Assembly: GCA_033239005.1 (NCBI GenBank)
Contig: BSQZ01000004.1
Location: forward strand, 11,182,507-11,246,506
Length of the DNA stretch: 64,000 bases
From: Lamellibrachia satsuma
Taxonomy: Eukaryota; Annelida; Polychaeta; Sabellida; Siboglinidae
Direction of reading: 5' to 3'
The position numbers and the translations under genes are program-made. Each line of letters opens with the position of its first letter. Within the stretch, counting starts at the first letter, position 1. A model generated the notes under the pieces. The model saw only the letters and a program-made list of their open reading frames with translations, searched no databases and was not told where the DNA came from. Below are positions 1-62,299 of the stretch, piece after piece.

Positions 1-249
1 AGTAGGAATATTATTAAGTAAAAATTACATCAAGCATTTTGATTTGTAATTAATGAAGGCCAGTGTTTGATATTCAATGTCCGACCTCGAGCTGTTTAGC
101 ACAATGAATGCTTTGAAAACTTGTGTAAAAAAATGCACACTTGAATTTGTTCGAAGTGACATTCCAACAACGTTAACACATAAAAGTTTTAATAGTAAGC
201 TGAATAGAAACATTGTCAGACTACCAAGCTGTTGCAACTGTACACCTAC

Positions 250-50871
<50,622 letters not shown>

Positions 50872-52000
50872 CTTAACGTTAACACGACTGCAACGGATAA
50901 CTTTCTATGAAGTTACTATAAAAAATAAGATGGTGCTTACATTTGCAACCAAATAAAAACCAGTATGTCAATTATTTTGAGAGTTTCTGAAAAGCGCACT
51001 GAATCAAGTTTGTCAAATTGGTTCTTGACAGTGACACATTGTTTGGCGATTTGATTGAGATGTTCTGGGTTTGTTTCGCATCAATTTTGAGCCGGATTTC
51101 GGCATCAGCAGTATGTGTTGTACCCACTGCCTTGGTTGTCGAGATCTCGTCATTTTAATACAAGCAATGTACAAGTACAATCTGCAACCATCTTGAAATT
51201 CAATGCCCAAAGGAGGGCAAAGAATGAGAATGCTGTCTGCCTAGTATTTAAAGAGTTAATTATATATATTCATTGATCCACTTTTTATTATTATTTATAT
51301 TTACCAGAATATTGTGACTGTGCATTTTAGACTAAAAAACTGTGCAGTTTTGTAAGCATGACATGTATCCATTATTTGTGACCAGAGAAGCCTGACAGCT
51401 TTACAAAACTCTTCACAACTTTGTCAATAAGTCTTTTTTAAATGAAATTCAAGTGCAGCATGGAGCTTGAATAAAGCCCATTTTATTTCAATTTAGCAAT
51501 TTGACCATGCAAGATATGAAAAGCACACTAGTAATAATTGTTTTGTAAATTTTGTTAAGCCAGTAACTGAAGTTTCTTTTCAATTATGAAAAGCATTACA
51601 ACAAAACAATTTTTTTAAGTGTCTCACGTTTTTATTTATTAACCCTAGTAGTGACCAATGATAAATTTCTACGGTATACACATACTGGAGTTATTCGTAA
51701 GGGTGCTTTAAAAAACATAACATTGTGTTAATAAATATCACATAAATGTGATTGAGGTATCATTTTACTGCTAAAGACTCAAAGCACATAAACTTATCAT
51801 GGGATATTACTATATGAATTAAAAAAAAAAAGCAGGGCATCACGTTTCAGACGAACAATCGCTCTCGTTACCTATCGCTCGTGCAAATCAATAACAGGGA
51901 ATGATTTATTGCTCGCGTCAATTGCAAAAATCGCTCGCTGCCTGCAAGTGTTTGTCTTGCCAAGGAGTTTCTTGAGTATTGGATTCACTTGGAAAGTCTA
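50872..52000. other. Region upstream of LARS1
   Basis: Presumed 5' UTR and promoter side of LARS1. No TATA box, CpG island or initiator can be assigned with confidence. A minus-strand frame near 51013-51130 (THTADAEIRLKID) weakly resembles one near 25650-25720 (PHTTDAEMQID); this may be a shared repeat. Confidence 0.5.
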
Positions 52001-52009
52001 CCCTCTTTA

Positions 52010-52625
52010 TAACACACTGCTCCAATATTCGGAGTTCACATATCATCCGTCACCGGGGATGGCACTCGCAGCCCACTGCATCAAGATTGCAAGAATGCCA
52101 TCGAAGCCACAAAGTGCTGGTTGCGCGGTTTAAAAAAATATCAAATGAGTGGACTAGCATCGATGTGTATTACATTTAAATGTAACATACTGTTATATGT
52201 TGTTCTGAATCAAATACATGTACAGTTATGGAATAGATAAGGGATCAACAATATTTTGCTATGATCTGATTGACTGACTACGCTGTAATGGGAATCGAAA
52301 ATAATAACCTGGATCTGAGCTACCGAACTCGCATATCAGTTGACATGGAGTGTAAAAGTTGATTAAGCATTGAAAACGACAATTTTAATAATTGTTCCAT
52401 GTGCGGATGACGAATTCACATTTTTGCGCACCGAGTTTGAGCTGTGCATTTGGCATCATGATGCAATGGAAGCATGCCATTTCACCCCAATTTATGTTTG
52501 TGATGCCTACTAAGCTGCATTTATGACTATGCATCTTATTCTTATACATGGTGTATTTGTGAACCGCAATTTTCAAACCGCCTAAATGAAAACAGTGCCG
52601 TGTCGTGGCCATTGTCACGACCACA
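52010..52625. mobile_element. pogo-like MITE, degraded copy 3
   Basis: Shares AATAATAACCTGGATCTGAG, CGGATGACGAATTC, TGGAAGCATGCCATTTCACC and GTGTATTTGTGAAC.G with the copy at 53383-54284. Terminal repeats are not preserved. Confidence 0.6.
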
Positions 52626-53382
52626 GCACACTGCCACCTTGTCTAGGCTATGCCTATGGTGTTCAATGACATGTTGCAATTCAAAATAGTATCACCAATT
52701 GTAAGTAAACATTTATTTCATTATACAAAAGTTATAACGCCAACAAGTACCAATTAAAATTTCATGGCGACAACGACAGAAGTTGAATGGGAAATGGTGG
52801 CGCCACCACGGAGTAAAAAAACAACAACTAACAATAAGCTTGCCTAAATTAATTTGGCATATTTAGGCGAGCGATTTATCTTCAAATGTGAAGCCCTGAA
52901 AAAGAAAGCAACCATTTTTATTTTCACCCTGCTACAAGATAATTACTGAGTGGCTCTGTCCCTATGTCCAATTGGAAAAATGTAGCCATACATAATAACT
53001 ACAAAATAAAACAAAAATGAATCAAAACTTTCATTTTTATGATTTTTCCAACACCAGTCCTGCGTTGTTTACCGTGGCAGTGTGGGCTGTCAAAGCCGGT
53101 GAAAATCGTGATGGCAACTTGCTGACATTTACCTCAAAAAATCCTGCAACATTGTTCTAAATGTCTGAACTACTATAACATGATTCACTAATGCCGTCAT
53201 TCCATTTGCTGAAATATTGACACAGAAATTTTAAATAATCCAGCCTAAAGTGAACTGATACAGAATAAAGTGAGAAAACAAAATGGAGGACTAGTAACTA
53301 AAAAGCTCAGATGGCCCAGACAACACGTTTGTAACAACAATGCTCATTCGCTGCATATAGCCCGCTCGCTCATTCACATGTA

Positions 53383-54284
53383 CAGTCGAGTCTCGTTATA
53401 ACGCGATGGTTGGGGTCCACGATTTTAGACCGTGCTGTAAGCGAGGCGCGTTACGTGTTCTCAAATCTGCCACCAGGGAGTTACTAAACAACATCGATCG
53501 CCACCCGCGGCATCAAGTGACAAGTCCAAGAACGCTGTCGAAGCCCTGTGTGCTTGCAGCACTGTCTTATACGCCAATGTGCAGTTTATGGAACTTATTA
53601 AACGAGTATACTAGCATCACACCCTGTTGATTCTTCAACTGAATAAAACACATGTACTTATACCGTTATCTACTAACAATATGCCTACAAATCGAAAATA
53701 ATAACCTGGATCTGAGTAGCCGAAAACGTATATCATTTGACAAACGTAGTATGTAAGCTGATAAAATACAGATAATGACAATAAGTAGGATTAATAATTG
53801 TTTCAATTCGTCTTTCAACCGATCTCGACCGAAGCATAAATTATTACGGACCATTTAACATCGATTCATATGCGGATGACAAATTCGTATTTTCGCGTAC
53901 CCGTAGAGCCTTGGGTTAGGCTCAAGAACTTGGCTTCACGTTGCGAAAATGATTAAATTTACGATGTAATGGAAGCATGTCATTTCACCCAAGTATTATG
54001 TTGGTATTGCATGCTCAATACATTTAAAACTGTTTATCTGATTCTTACGCGAGGCGTATTTGTGAATCTCGAATGCAAATTACAAACCGTTGAAGCGAAG
54101 CCAGAGACAGCGATTGACGTTGGCGGCAGCTCAAAGCATACAACACGTTGATACTCGTTCATTGACATCTTTCGCCTAATGTTTTTTGAGAATTGTCAAA
54201 GCAATTCTAAGTAGGTTTAAGCAGGCTCACTTGGCGGCGGCGACCGCGTTATATCCAAATCCGCGTAATAACGGGGCGCGACTG
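53383..54284. mobile_element. pogo/Tigger-type MITE, copy 1 (902 bp, both ends preserved)
   Basis: Begins CAGTCGAGTCTCGTTATAAC and ends as CAGTCGCGCCCCGTTATTAC read from the right (about 16 of 20 match). TA on both sides (53381-53382, 54285-54286) is the mariner/pogo target duplication. CAGT...CGTTATAACG ends are characteristic of pogo/Tigger elements. No transposase frame. It serves as reference for copies 2 and 3 and supplies the empty site for retroposon S1. Confidence 0.8.
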
Positions 54285-54299
54285 TATTCGAACAGGCCA

Positions 54300-56380
54300 A
54301 CATAGAGCTTTCAATGTGCACATATTTAGATACTATGAATTGAAATGAAAAGTTATCATTGACTATGCTCATGAATAAATATGAATCAGAACGAAGAGTG
54401 ATTCAGCTATCCATTGATACCATTTGTTCCCGTGCGAGGTACTGGTGGCAGAAACGAAAATTGTTCCTAAAGAGGGATACCAAAACCGACTGGAACATTT
54501 TTTGTACTGATCGTGCGGGCCGAATCCAGCCCAGTGGTCACTCCCAGGGTTAAAAAATATCTTATTTTTATATATCTCTCAAACACTATTAGTGAATACA
54601 CAAATTATTACTTTTAAAGTGTTATCTTTGATACCGTTTTGCAAATCACAAAAGAAAATTATCTCATTTAATGTTTTATTTTAAAGAGCAGAACTGCTAA
54701 CGCCTACGACCATGACAGCATGCCCAATGCCTGCAATGCAGATTTGCGTAACTTCCGAGACCAAATTAGCTATATGCCGAACTACTTAGAAACATCATTT
54801 GATAGATTATTATCTTGCTTTTGAGTCTTAATAGTTTGCAGTTTTACAAAGTTTTCATGAAAGAAAATTACAAGTTAAGTGGTGAATGGTATTTAAATTG
54901 ATTGTATGTCCGAAAGTGCAAGTGTAGAAAATTCTTCAAAAATGAAGCTGAAGAATGGAATCTCCTTTTCCTATTTGCAAAATTTCACTCCATAGGTAGT
55001 GTAACTGAAAAACAAAGAAGCAGAATTGGGTAATCATAAACTAGATTGGCCAAAATTATCTATGCCACTGAACGACATGCTTACCTCATTTGCTATATGC
55101 CTATGCATTCGTTCCACATACAAAAAGGCATATATTCTTTTCAAAGATTTCTGTTTTTGTACATTATCGGTCCAGTTAGCGCTGCAATGTATCAGCGTGT
55201 TCTTCAGTGAGCACCAGTGCCTTATATTTCGCGGATGCTATCTGCATTGCTATTTGGACCAAAAAAACACACAATTTTCTAAATGAATGTATGCTGTTTT
55301 GAACATGGAATGATGTGAAATGATTGAATGAATGCATCTAGTTCACAACGGATCCTTCACAACTACCCAGGATTGTACCAATTTGTATGGATATCTCGAC
55401 GCCAGATAGGCGCGGGAGCGCACAAAAATGCAGTGTATTATGATCGCGGCGTTTGCCAAGTGCCAGGTTATGTGTATTGTTCACAATTTATTTAAACATG
55501 TACACATCAATTATGTTGAATAAAATTCAATGTACGCAGGGCATTGCCGTTGTATTATCGCTCACACCACACCTTGCCTGGCAATAGGAATAGCCCATAT
55601 GCACATCATATGGGCTTATCATTATGGCGCTGGAGTTAAACACTACTTTAAGTGGTGTTGAATTTTGCACCTTTCCTCTCTCTTCAAATACTTATAACCT
55701 CCCACGACGTGTAGAAATCAGAAGTAAATTTATTTGAAAGCACGGTCACATCATCATGGGCCAGGCAGAGCGTGAAAAAAATCGCACGCATTTCTGATGC
55801 AACATAATCTGAATGGTTTGAAAGCATTTTGACATGAATGGCAGCAGGCTTGTTTAAGTTTGTTGTTGATTGTATGCATGACACACACACAAACAACACT
55901 TCAAAGTAATGCCGGAAAGTACGCCTTCCAACACGCTACCGTAAGAAGAAAGATCCTTACATACTTACCCCACGTGGCCAGAAGAAGTAATGGTCATGCA
56001 GCAGCGCCATCTACAATTTATATTTCAAACCACGTTTCTTTGCTATCTGAGGGATCACACCGAAAGCGAAATCTTAAGGTTTTTGGTTGTAAAACATAAC
56101 TGTCTTTCTTCTTCTTGATAGTAACATTTTTATTTTTATTATTTAGCTTAGTCTTAGATGACATCTGGCGAGGAACAAACGAACTACATCGTAAGGTAAA
56201 ATAAGTGGCGACGCCTTACGTCGATGTAGCATAAATAATAACAGTTGATAGGTTCCTGAATCTATTCTAATCTGTTCACCACTTATTATATTAGTATTTT
56301 AATGAAAATGGCAAACTTTTGCAATATGCGAAAGAGAAAAGCATCTGATGAGTAAGTCCAGTACCATGTATATCAGAAAT
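54300..56380. other. Intergenic stretch without recognised genes
   Basis: AT-rich. Apart from the doubtful recombinase fragment near 55026-55286 I see no coding or repeat signal that I can name. Confidence 0.6.
55026..55286 (+). pseudogene. Possible tyrosine-recombinase core-binding fragment
   Basis: An 86-codon frame reads MPLNDMLTSFAICLCIRSTY, then KKAYILFKDFC and ISVFFSEH. The pattern of a hydrophobic helix, S-T-x-x-x-Y and F..FC, then a second helix, resembles the SAM-like N-terminal domain of Crypton or DIRS recombinases. No catalytic domain follows. The match is weak and could be chance. Confidence 0.22.
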
Positions 56381-56510
56381 AATGTCAGTATAGCAGAGCT
56401 GCCAAGTTGTGTGGAGAAACGCGCGAAATTAGGGGCGTCCAAACTCTGAAAGGGGTGTCCGGTTTCCCAACATGCCACCAGGTGGCAGCACTTGTAGCCA
56501 TTCGATCGAT

Positions 56511-56960
56511 GAAAAAGTAGGTTCCAAGGTAATGTATGAAGTAATGAAAAAGTAGGTTCCTAGATAATGCATGAAGTAATGAAAAAGTAGGTTCCAAGGT
56601 AATGTATGAAGTAATGAAAAAGTAGATTCCAAGGTAACGTATGAAGTAATGAAAAAGTAGGTTCCTAGATAATGTATGAAGTAATGAAAAAGTAGGTTCC
56701 AAGGTAATGTATGAAATAATGAAAAAGTAGGTTCCAACGTAATGTATGAAGTAATGAAAAAGTAGGTTCCTAGATAATGCATGAAGTAATGAAAAAGTAG
56801 GTTCCAAGGTAATGTATGAAGTAATGAAAAAGTAGGTTCCTAGATAATGCATGAAGTAATGAAAAAGTAGGTTCCAAGGTAATGTATGAAGTAATGAAAA
56901 CGTAGGTTCCAAGGTAATGTATGTAGTAATGAAAAAGTAGGTTCCAAGGTAACGTATGAA
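56511..56960. repeat. 35-bp minisatellite x about 12.8
   Basis: Unit GAAAAAGTAGGTTCCAAGGT followed by AATGTATGAAGTAAT. Two alternating variants (CCAAGGTAATGTA and CCTAGATAATGCA) suggest a higher-order 70-bp pattern in part of the array. Because 35 is not a multiple of 3 and the unit lacks stops on the minus strand, it produces a long spurious frame (LEPTFSLLHTL type). Confidence 0.95.
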
Positions 56961-57079
56961 GCGCCGAAGGCGCGAAACGAGGCACACAGTCCCTCGGCGG
57001 AGTGGGTGTACCCCCTTCCCATTCATTTGACGATTTTTAGACAAAACACTTGAAATGGTGTAATTTGGGACACACATAA

Positions 57080-58270
57080 TCTGATTTTAAACGAGTTAGG
57101 GCCTGATGTAATCAACCTAAGTTCAGACATGCGACATCGTACGAATTTTCCGTATACAATACGGATTTTGGAGAGGAATATGGCCTTCGGCATTATTGCA
57201 AACTAGAGGCACGGTAGTGTAGTAATAGTAAAAATATATATTTATTCATACGACAATGTGTACAACTCAATTACAATTGAAGTAATTTTGCACACAGAGA
57301 CATGTCTTTGACTAAACAAAACTACACGCATTTTCTATATTATTCAGTACATCCGTTGCCAAGGAAACAGTGTTTAATAGTTTCTCACCCAGCCCCTTCT
57401 GATAGTGGTTCTCAATGATATAATAAAAGTACCTAGGTTTCATATTACAGAAAGTCGTGGCATCAAGTTTGAACTGAGACAAGGTGTAACTGAAACTTTT
57501 AGACACATATGAACCAATACCCTGAAGGATTATATATTGCCCTCTCAAGAGAGCCTTTCCAAACTGTTGTTGTACATGTATTTGAAACTACTCGATCTGT
57601 ATAAACCGCACCATTCGATTCATGCTTTAAATTTGAATCGGGAGACATTCTGTTAAAAGTAGTAGTAGTGACATATAATAAAAGTGAGTGGAAACTGGTA
57701 GATTAAAACGTTTCCAGATACCTTTGCGCCATGTAGATTAAAACGCATCATATAAATACATACACCATAGAACGAGGAGTAGTATGACATAACTAATTGA
57801 CGTTGTGTACTTATATTACAAAATCCAAATGTAGTCATTAGCACATCCGCCTTTCATGCCAAAGTTCTGAATTCAAGACGCAAACCGGATACGGTAGATT
57901 TGGTGTATAAACCTGGCTCTCAACATTGTGGAGTGTGTATCCCTCGTAACTCGGAGATCACGTTAATGTCGGTTCCGTCTCAATTTGGGACGTTAAAGAA
58001 CCACTGAGATCAGCTTGGCGATAAAGGTTAACTAGTTTAATGATACCTCAAAAGACCATAACATTCTAACCACAATATATAATTATAAATACTATAGTCA
58101 GTTAATAGAACGTTGCCGGGTGCTGGAAACAACTAGATATTAGAAACTGTTTATATCAGCTGTATTTTAATAATGGTTGTTCATCAGCAGATCTGTTAAC
58201 CATTACAACAACACGCTCCACTACACGTTGCTTTTTCCATTGTGATAACATTAGCACACCTGATTTGAGT
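57080..58270. other. Intergenic stretch with a SINE-like patch
   Basis: Except for the patch at 57835-58030 nothing is recognised. Confidence 0.6.
57835..58030 (+). mobile_element. Degenerate tRNA-derived SINE-like sequence
   Basis: TTAGCACATCCGCCTTTCAT resembles a tRNA A-box region and GTTCTGAATTCAAGACGC a decayed B box, 30-40 bp apart. A body with TGGGACGTTAAAGAACC follows, a motif common in invertebrate SINE bodies. No poly-A tail or target duplication is evident. Confidence 0.4.
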
Positions 58271-58884
58271 CACGTTGATTATTTATACAGTATGTAGCTT
58301 GAGAACATTTTCCGTTTGTTCCTTTCTATGAACATTTGACAAACAGTTTTTTTCTCCATGCTGTGGTTCATGTTCATCAGGCTGAGCCCAGAAAGCCGAT
58401 ATCTTCCCCCATCCTGTTGCGCAGGTAGGTTTTGGCCCGTCGCAAACAGGAGAATGAACACTCTGCCTCACAACAAGAGTGCAACTGATCCTCAACAGGG
58501 TGCGGAAGTTCTGGAAGTGTTCGATACATTCAACCAGGTTAGGCGAGGACGATGACTGTGGTGGTGTGGCTCTGTGGTTCTCCAATGGCACTGCCATTCA
58601 TGCACCTCAGCTAGCAGCGAAGAACAACAATCGGTCCACAACATATATATTTCCCGTCTCTGAAATGATCAAGCAGAGTAGAGCAAGAATCTCTATACCC
58701 TTCCTGCTTTCTCAGTTAAATCGATTGTGGAATTCGGCAGACAGGTGGTCACAAAACGGGATTGCCAGATTGTGCAGTGCTCCCGTGGGGATATGCTGTG
58801 GGCATTGGCTCTTTGTATCTGCCGGAACGATCGAGTTGTCCTTGGTGCTGAGATGGATGTACCAGGAAGTGTGGCCAAGCGTAT

Positions 58885-59328
58885 AGCATCTTTATACCAC
58901 ACACTGTACTTCTCTTTATACCACACACTGTACTCCTCTTTATACCACACACTGTACTTCTCTTTATACCACACACTGTACTCCTCTTTTTACCACACAC
59001 TGTACTTCTCTTTATACCACACACTGTACTGCTCTTTATACCACACACTGTACTCCTCTTTATACCACACACTGTACTCCTCTTTATACCACACACTGTA
59101 CTCCCCTTTATAACACACACTGTACTCCTCTTTATACCACACACTGTACTCCTCTTTATACCACACACTGTACTCCTCTTTATACCACACACTGTACTCC
59201 TCTTTATACCACACACTGTACTCCTCTTTATACAACAAACTGTACTCCTCTTTATACCACACACTGTACTCCTCTTTATACCACACACTGTACTCCTCTT
59301 TATACCACACACTGTACTCCTCTTCTAT
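58885..59328. repeat. 24-bp minisatellite x about 18 inside the transposase pseudogene
   Basis: Unit TTTATACCACACACTGTACT plus CCTC. On the minus strand each unit is exactly eight codons, EEYSVWYK, and the normal hAT sequence at this position would contain it once (E.EY..WY..A.RLA). Variants include a TAA-creating change near 58990. Confidence 0.93.
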
Positions 59329-60239
59329 ATCATGTCTCACCATTATCATTCTTTCCCTGGTTTGGTCGATCATACTGTACGCTTGATATGTGTCTAAGTC
59401 CATCTTCTGAAGCTTGGAGGCCATGGGCCTGACATTCTCCAAAACATTCTTGGTGATGATAAATGCGATGATGGCATGTGACGAAGTGAGACTAGTTAGT
59501 AGCCATTGCGCCTTCGTCCTAGTCTCCTGATACCAACTGCCAGTCCATGCAACCCCCTCGTAGATGTCATGATATTCAGACGGATTCAGTACGGCTTCCA
59601 GACATTCACACAAGAACTTATAATGTCAAAAAACGTGTCGTAGCATGTGTGACGCTCCACCCATCTCGTCATGCACATTCCGACAAGTCTCCTTTTTCGT
59701 CATATCTGGTGCCAGATGTTTTAGGATTCGTCCCAGGAATCGTTGTCGTTTGGGGGACAGATCGAAGAAGAGGAATGGTGCATTGAAGGTGTCAATCCTA
59801 TTCCTGATGACAGGTAGTCTACAGGCATTGGCGATGCTCAAATTGAGGACATGGCTGCTGCGGTGTATACACAAAGCTCGTGGGGATAACTGCTTTATCC
59901 TCGCCTGCATGCCAACCTTATCCGAGGACATACATTGCGCACCATTGTAGCTCTGACCCCTGGCTTTACTGATATCGATGTTATGATATTTCAGGCAGTC
60001 GATGACGTCATGAGCTATAGCTTCCCCGTTGCCCTCTCAAAATAAAAAAGAACTATTTGACTTTACAGTGAGCCAGCATCCTCAAGCACACCGACAGAAT
60101 CTGGTTACCATGTGGATCTGTGACCTCATCTGCCATGATGGAAAAGAAGGCATTTCCGTCTTCAAGGCTTCGTGTATTTTACTTTCAAATGTATTCGGCA
60201 ACTATATCAATCACTTCATTCTGGGTGATTTTTTATGTA

Positions 60240-61215
60240 TATTGCGCATTCTTCCTTCCGGTCTCAAGATTTCATTGCTATTCATTTATATAAAGCTGGT
60301 ACTTATGTCAGAGTTATATTCATGGATATGTCTGCTACTTTTCAAACTGTTCAGCATCATGTTTTGAGGGAGGGAGAGAGGGAGGGAGGGAGGGAGGGAG
60401 GGAGGGAGGGAGGGAGGGAGGGAGGGAGGGAGGGAGGGAGGGAGGGAGGGAGGGAGGGAGGGAGGGAGGGAGGGAGGGAGGGAGGGAGGGAGGGAGGGAG
60501 GGAGGGAGGGAGGGAGGGAGGGAGGGTACTATTATTGATAAGAAACTGACTTTTTAACTTGTGTACAGAGGTCTTGTTGAGAGTATCTTGTCATTCAACA
60601 TCATAACTTGGTTTGGACATCTTACTGTCAAACAAAAGACAAAACTAGCCCGTGTTGTTAACATAGCTAGTAAACTCATTGGTCATCAACAGCGACAGCT
60701 GTCTAGACTGTATGACTCTGCCCTTGCCAGGAAGGCATTTCACATTTTCACTGATTCTGTCCATCCACTTAACTTAGCATTTCAGAAACTTCCATCTGGC
60801 AGACGTATTAAAGTTCCTCTTGCACGAAAGAATTTATAGAATAAGTCATTTGTACCTACTGTTGCTGTCCTGAATGCTGCACTCGAGTGACGTGTCAGAA
60901 GAGCTGCTGTTTCTGTGTGTGTATGTGGGGGGGGGGTGTGGTGGTGGAGACAGTGTACATGCACGTTTATATTATGTACTTATAATTTAATTCATTGCTT
61001 TAATCTACGTATATTAAGCATTATTTGCATCACTTCTTATCACTGTATGCAGGTATTGTAGTACTAGTGCCCTTCTGTGATGTTCTGGGGTAAGCTATGT
61101 GTTATTTATATATATTTTACTCGTAAACTTCACAACATGTGTGTAAACTTTGTATGTGCAATAATATTGGGTGTTTTTGTATGTGTTTTATTTTTATAAT
61201 TGACAGAGTTAATTA
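60240..61215 (+). pseudogene. L2-like LINE fragment inserted in the hAT transposase
   Basis: Plus-strand peptide TYVRVIFMDMSATFQTVQHH (about 60300) is RT motif A of L2-like elements. After a GGGA array the C-terminus follows: VESILSFNIITWFGHLTVKQ, KLARVVNIASKLIG, LYDSALARKAFHIF and LPSGRRIKVPLARKN. Most of the RT domain between is missing. Flanking minus-strand sequence is hAT transposase on both sides. Confidence 0.75.
60366..60527. repeat. GGGA tetranucleotide array (about 160 bp)
   Basis: About 40 GGGA units. It replaces the middle of the LINE RT domain. The purine-only strand could form G-rich structures. Confidence 0.97.
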
Positions 61216-61216
61216 A

Positions 61217-61837
61217 TCAATTAATTAATGGATGAGTCTGAAGACAATGTTCTGTTTTAAAATGCATAGTTTTAAGACAGACAATAACGTATTTTTGATT
61301 TGCTTTGAAGACGATTTCTAGGAGTGTTTGTGTCGTCGCGTTTGGCCACCATCTCCAGAATTGCCCAGAAGTTTCCCCTGTTGGACGATGTACTTGTCCG
61401 ATCATGCCTGTGCCTGTGGCCTCGAAGTGGAAAGTTTTCCCACAAAATAAACTGTTTCTGTAATACTCTTCAGGACGTAAACGTTTTTCTTGTACATCTT
61501 CTGGTTGGACTGACTTATCGAGTAGGGCAGGGAACGTTCTGGTGTCTTCTGATGTTGAACCGATAGGATAGTTAAAATTTTTACCTGTAAAAATGCCAAT
61601 TGTTATCTTGAAAGTCCGGTCCGAAGAACTGATGCAGACGATTTTCATCAAACCGCAATCTGCAGATGGGTGCGTAATTATGCAGATCTTCGAGTATCCG
61701 AGGATTGCGCAGCGCAATCGAATGCAAACCGCAGATCCAGCAACTGCGACCAACACGTCTATGATCACCAAACATTCCCATAGTATGTTCATTCTTTCGC
61801 GGGGAGACATGATCAAACATGAGGTGGGCGCGAGCAA
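61217..61837 (-). other. Open frame overlapping the transposase N-terminal side, unrecognised
   Basis: A 206-codon frame starts MLAPTSCLIMSPRERMN and has one hydrophobic stretch (ILWECLVIIDVLVAVAGSAV). Its lower half overlaps, in a different frame, the DUF4371 remnant, so at least that half is probably not the real frame. No family recognised. Confidence 0.25.
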
Positions 61838-62217
61838 CAGTAGCGATTGAAAACAAAGTACTATGAAGGCATACTCTGAACCGTAATAAATCTTATATCA
61901 GACCTCAACTGGTCATCACTTAGAACGAACGCTGACATGAAAATTGACATGGTAGACGTCGGTCATTTTAACCAACCCCGCACACGTCTGCTTACATGTG
62001 CAAAAGAAGCAAACATTCAGCTCGCTCAATTTTTGCTACTACAGCGGACTACGCTTAACAGAATCACGGATACCAGAATCAGCCTCTTTGTACAATCAAA
62101 TGTTTTGGCTGGGGCGAAATCATTCCCTATTCCTGCTGTCTTAAAGCACGCCGCTTAAGAGAATCTAATTGTTCTGGGCCGAAGAAATTCTCTAAGTGGA
62201 GTCTACACACTGCGACT

Positions 62218-62218
62218 A

Positions 62219-62296
<78 letters not shown>
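62218..62296. repeat. AT dinucleotide microsatellite
   Basis: About 78 bp of pure AT/TA. Confidence 0.97.

Positions 62297-62299
<3 letters not shown>

Larger units (their letters stand above)
58280..61600 (-). pseudogene. hAT-family (DUF4371-type) transposase pseudogene, LINE-interrupted
   Basis: Minus-strand blocks in transposase order: KKNVYVLKSITETVYFVGK (about 61490), GNFWAILEMVAKRDDTN (about 61350), then after the LINE TQNEVIDIVAEYI and FSIMADEVTDPHGNQILSVC (about 60100), IDISKARGQSYNGAQCMSS (about 59950), RALCIHRSSHVLNLSIAN (about 59870), LTSSHAIIAFIITKN (about 59460), then an expanded repeat, GTSISAPRTT and IQRANAHSISP (about 58830), and RLSGLSLMNMNHSM from the hAT dimerisation end (about 58370). 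ADE.TD and SYDGA-like motifs are those of the RNase H-like hAT fold. Frameshifts and stops are many; the zinc-finger N-terminus is not seen. Confidence 0.78.

Noticed and set aside
56385..57077. 230-codon minus-strand frame rich in LEPTFSLLH and YFFITSYI repeats
   Set aside because: It is generated by a stop-free 35-bp minisatellite read through all three frames; no homology and no splice context.
57835..58030. Functional tRNA gene
   Set aside because: A- and B-box-like motifs are degenerate, no cloverleaf can be drawn, and the following body is SINE-like.
60235..60549. Gly-Arg-Glu-Gly repeat protein
   Set aside because: Translation of the GGGA array inside a LINE fragment.
61217..61837. 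A 206-codon host membrane protein gene
   Set aside because: Half of it overlaps recognisable hAT transposase sequence in another frame; the single hydrophobic stretch is not enough support.
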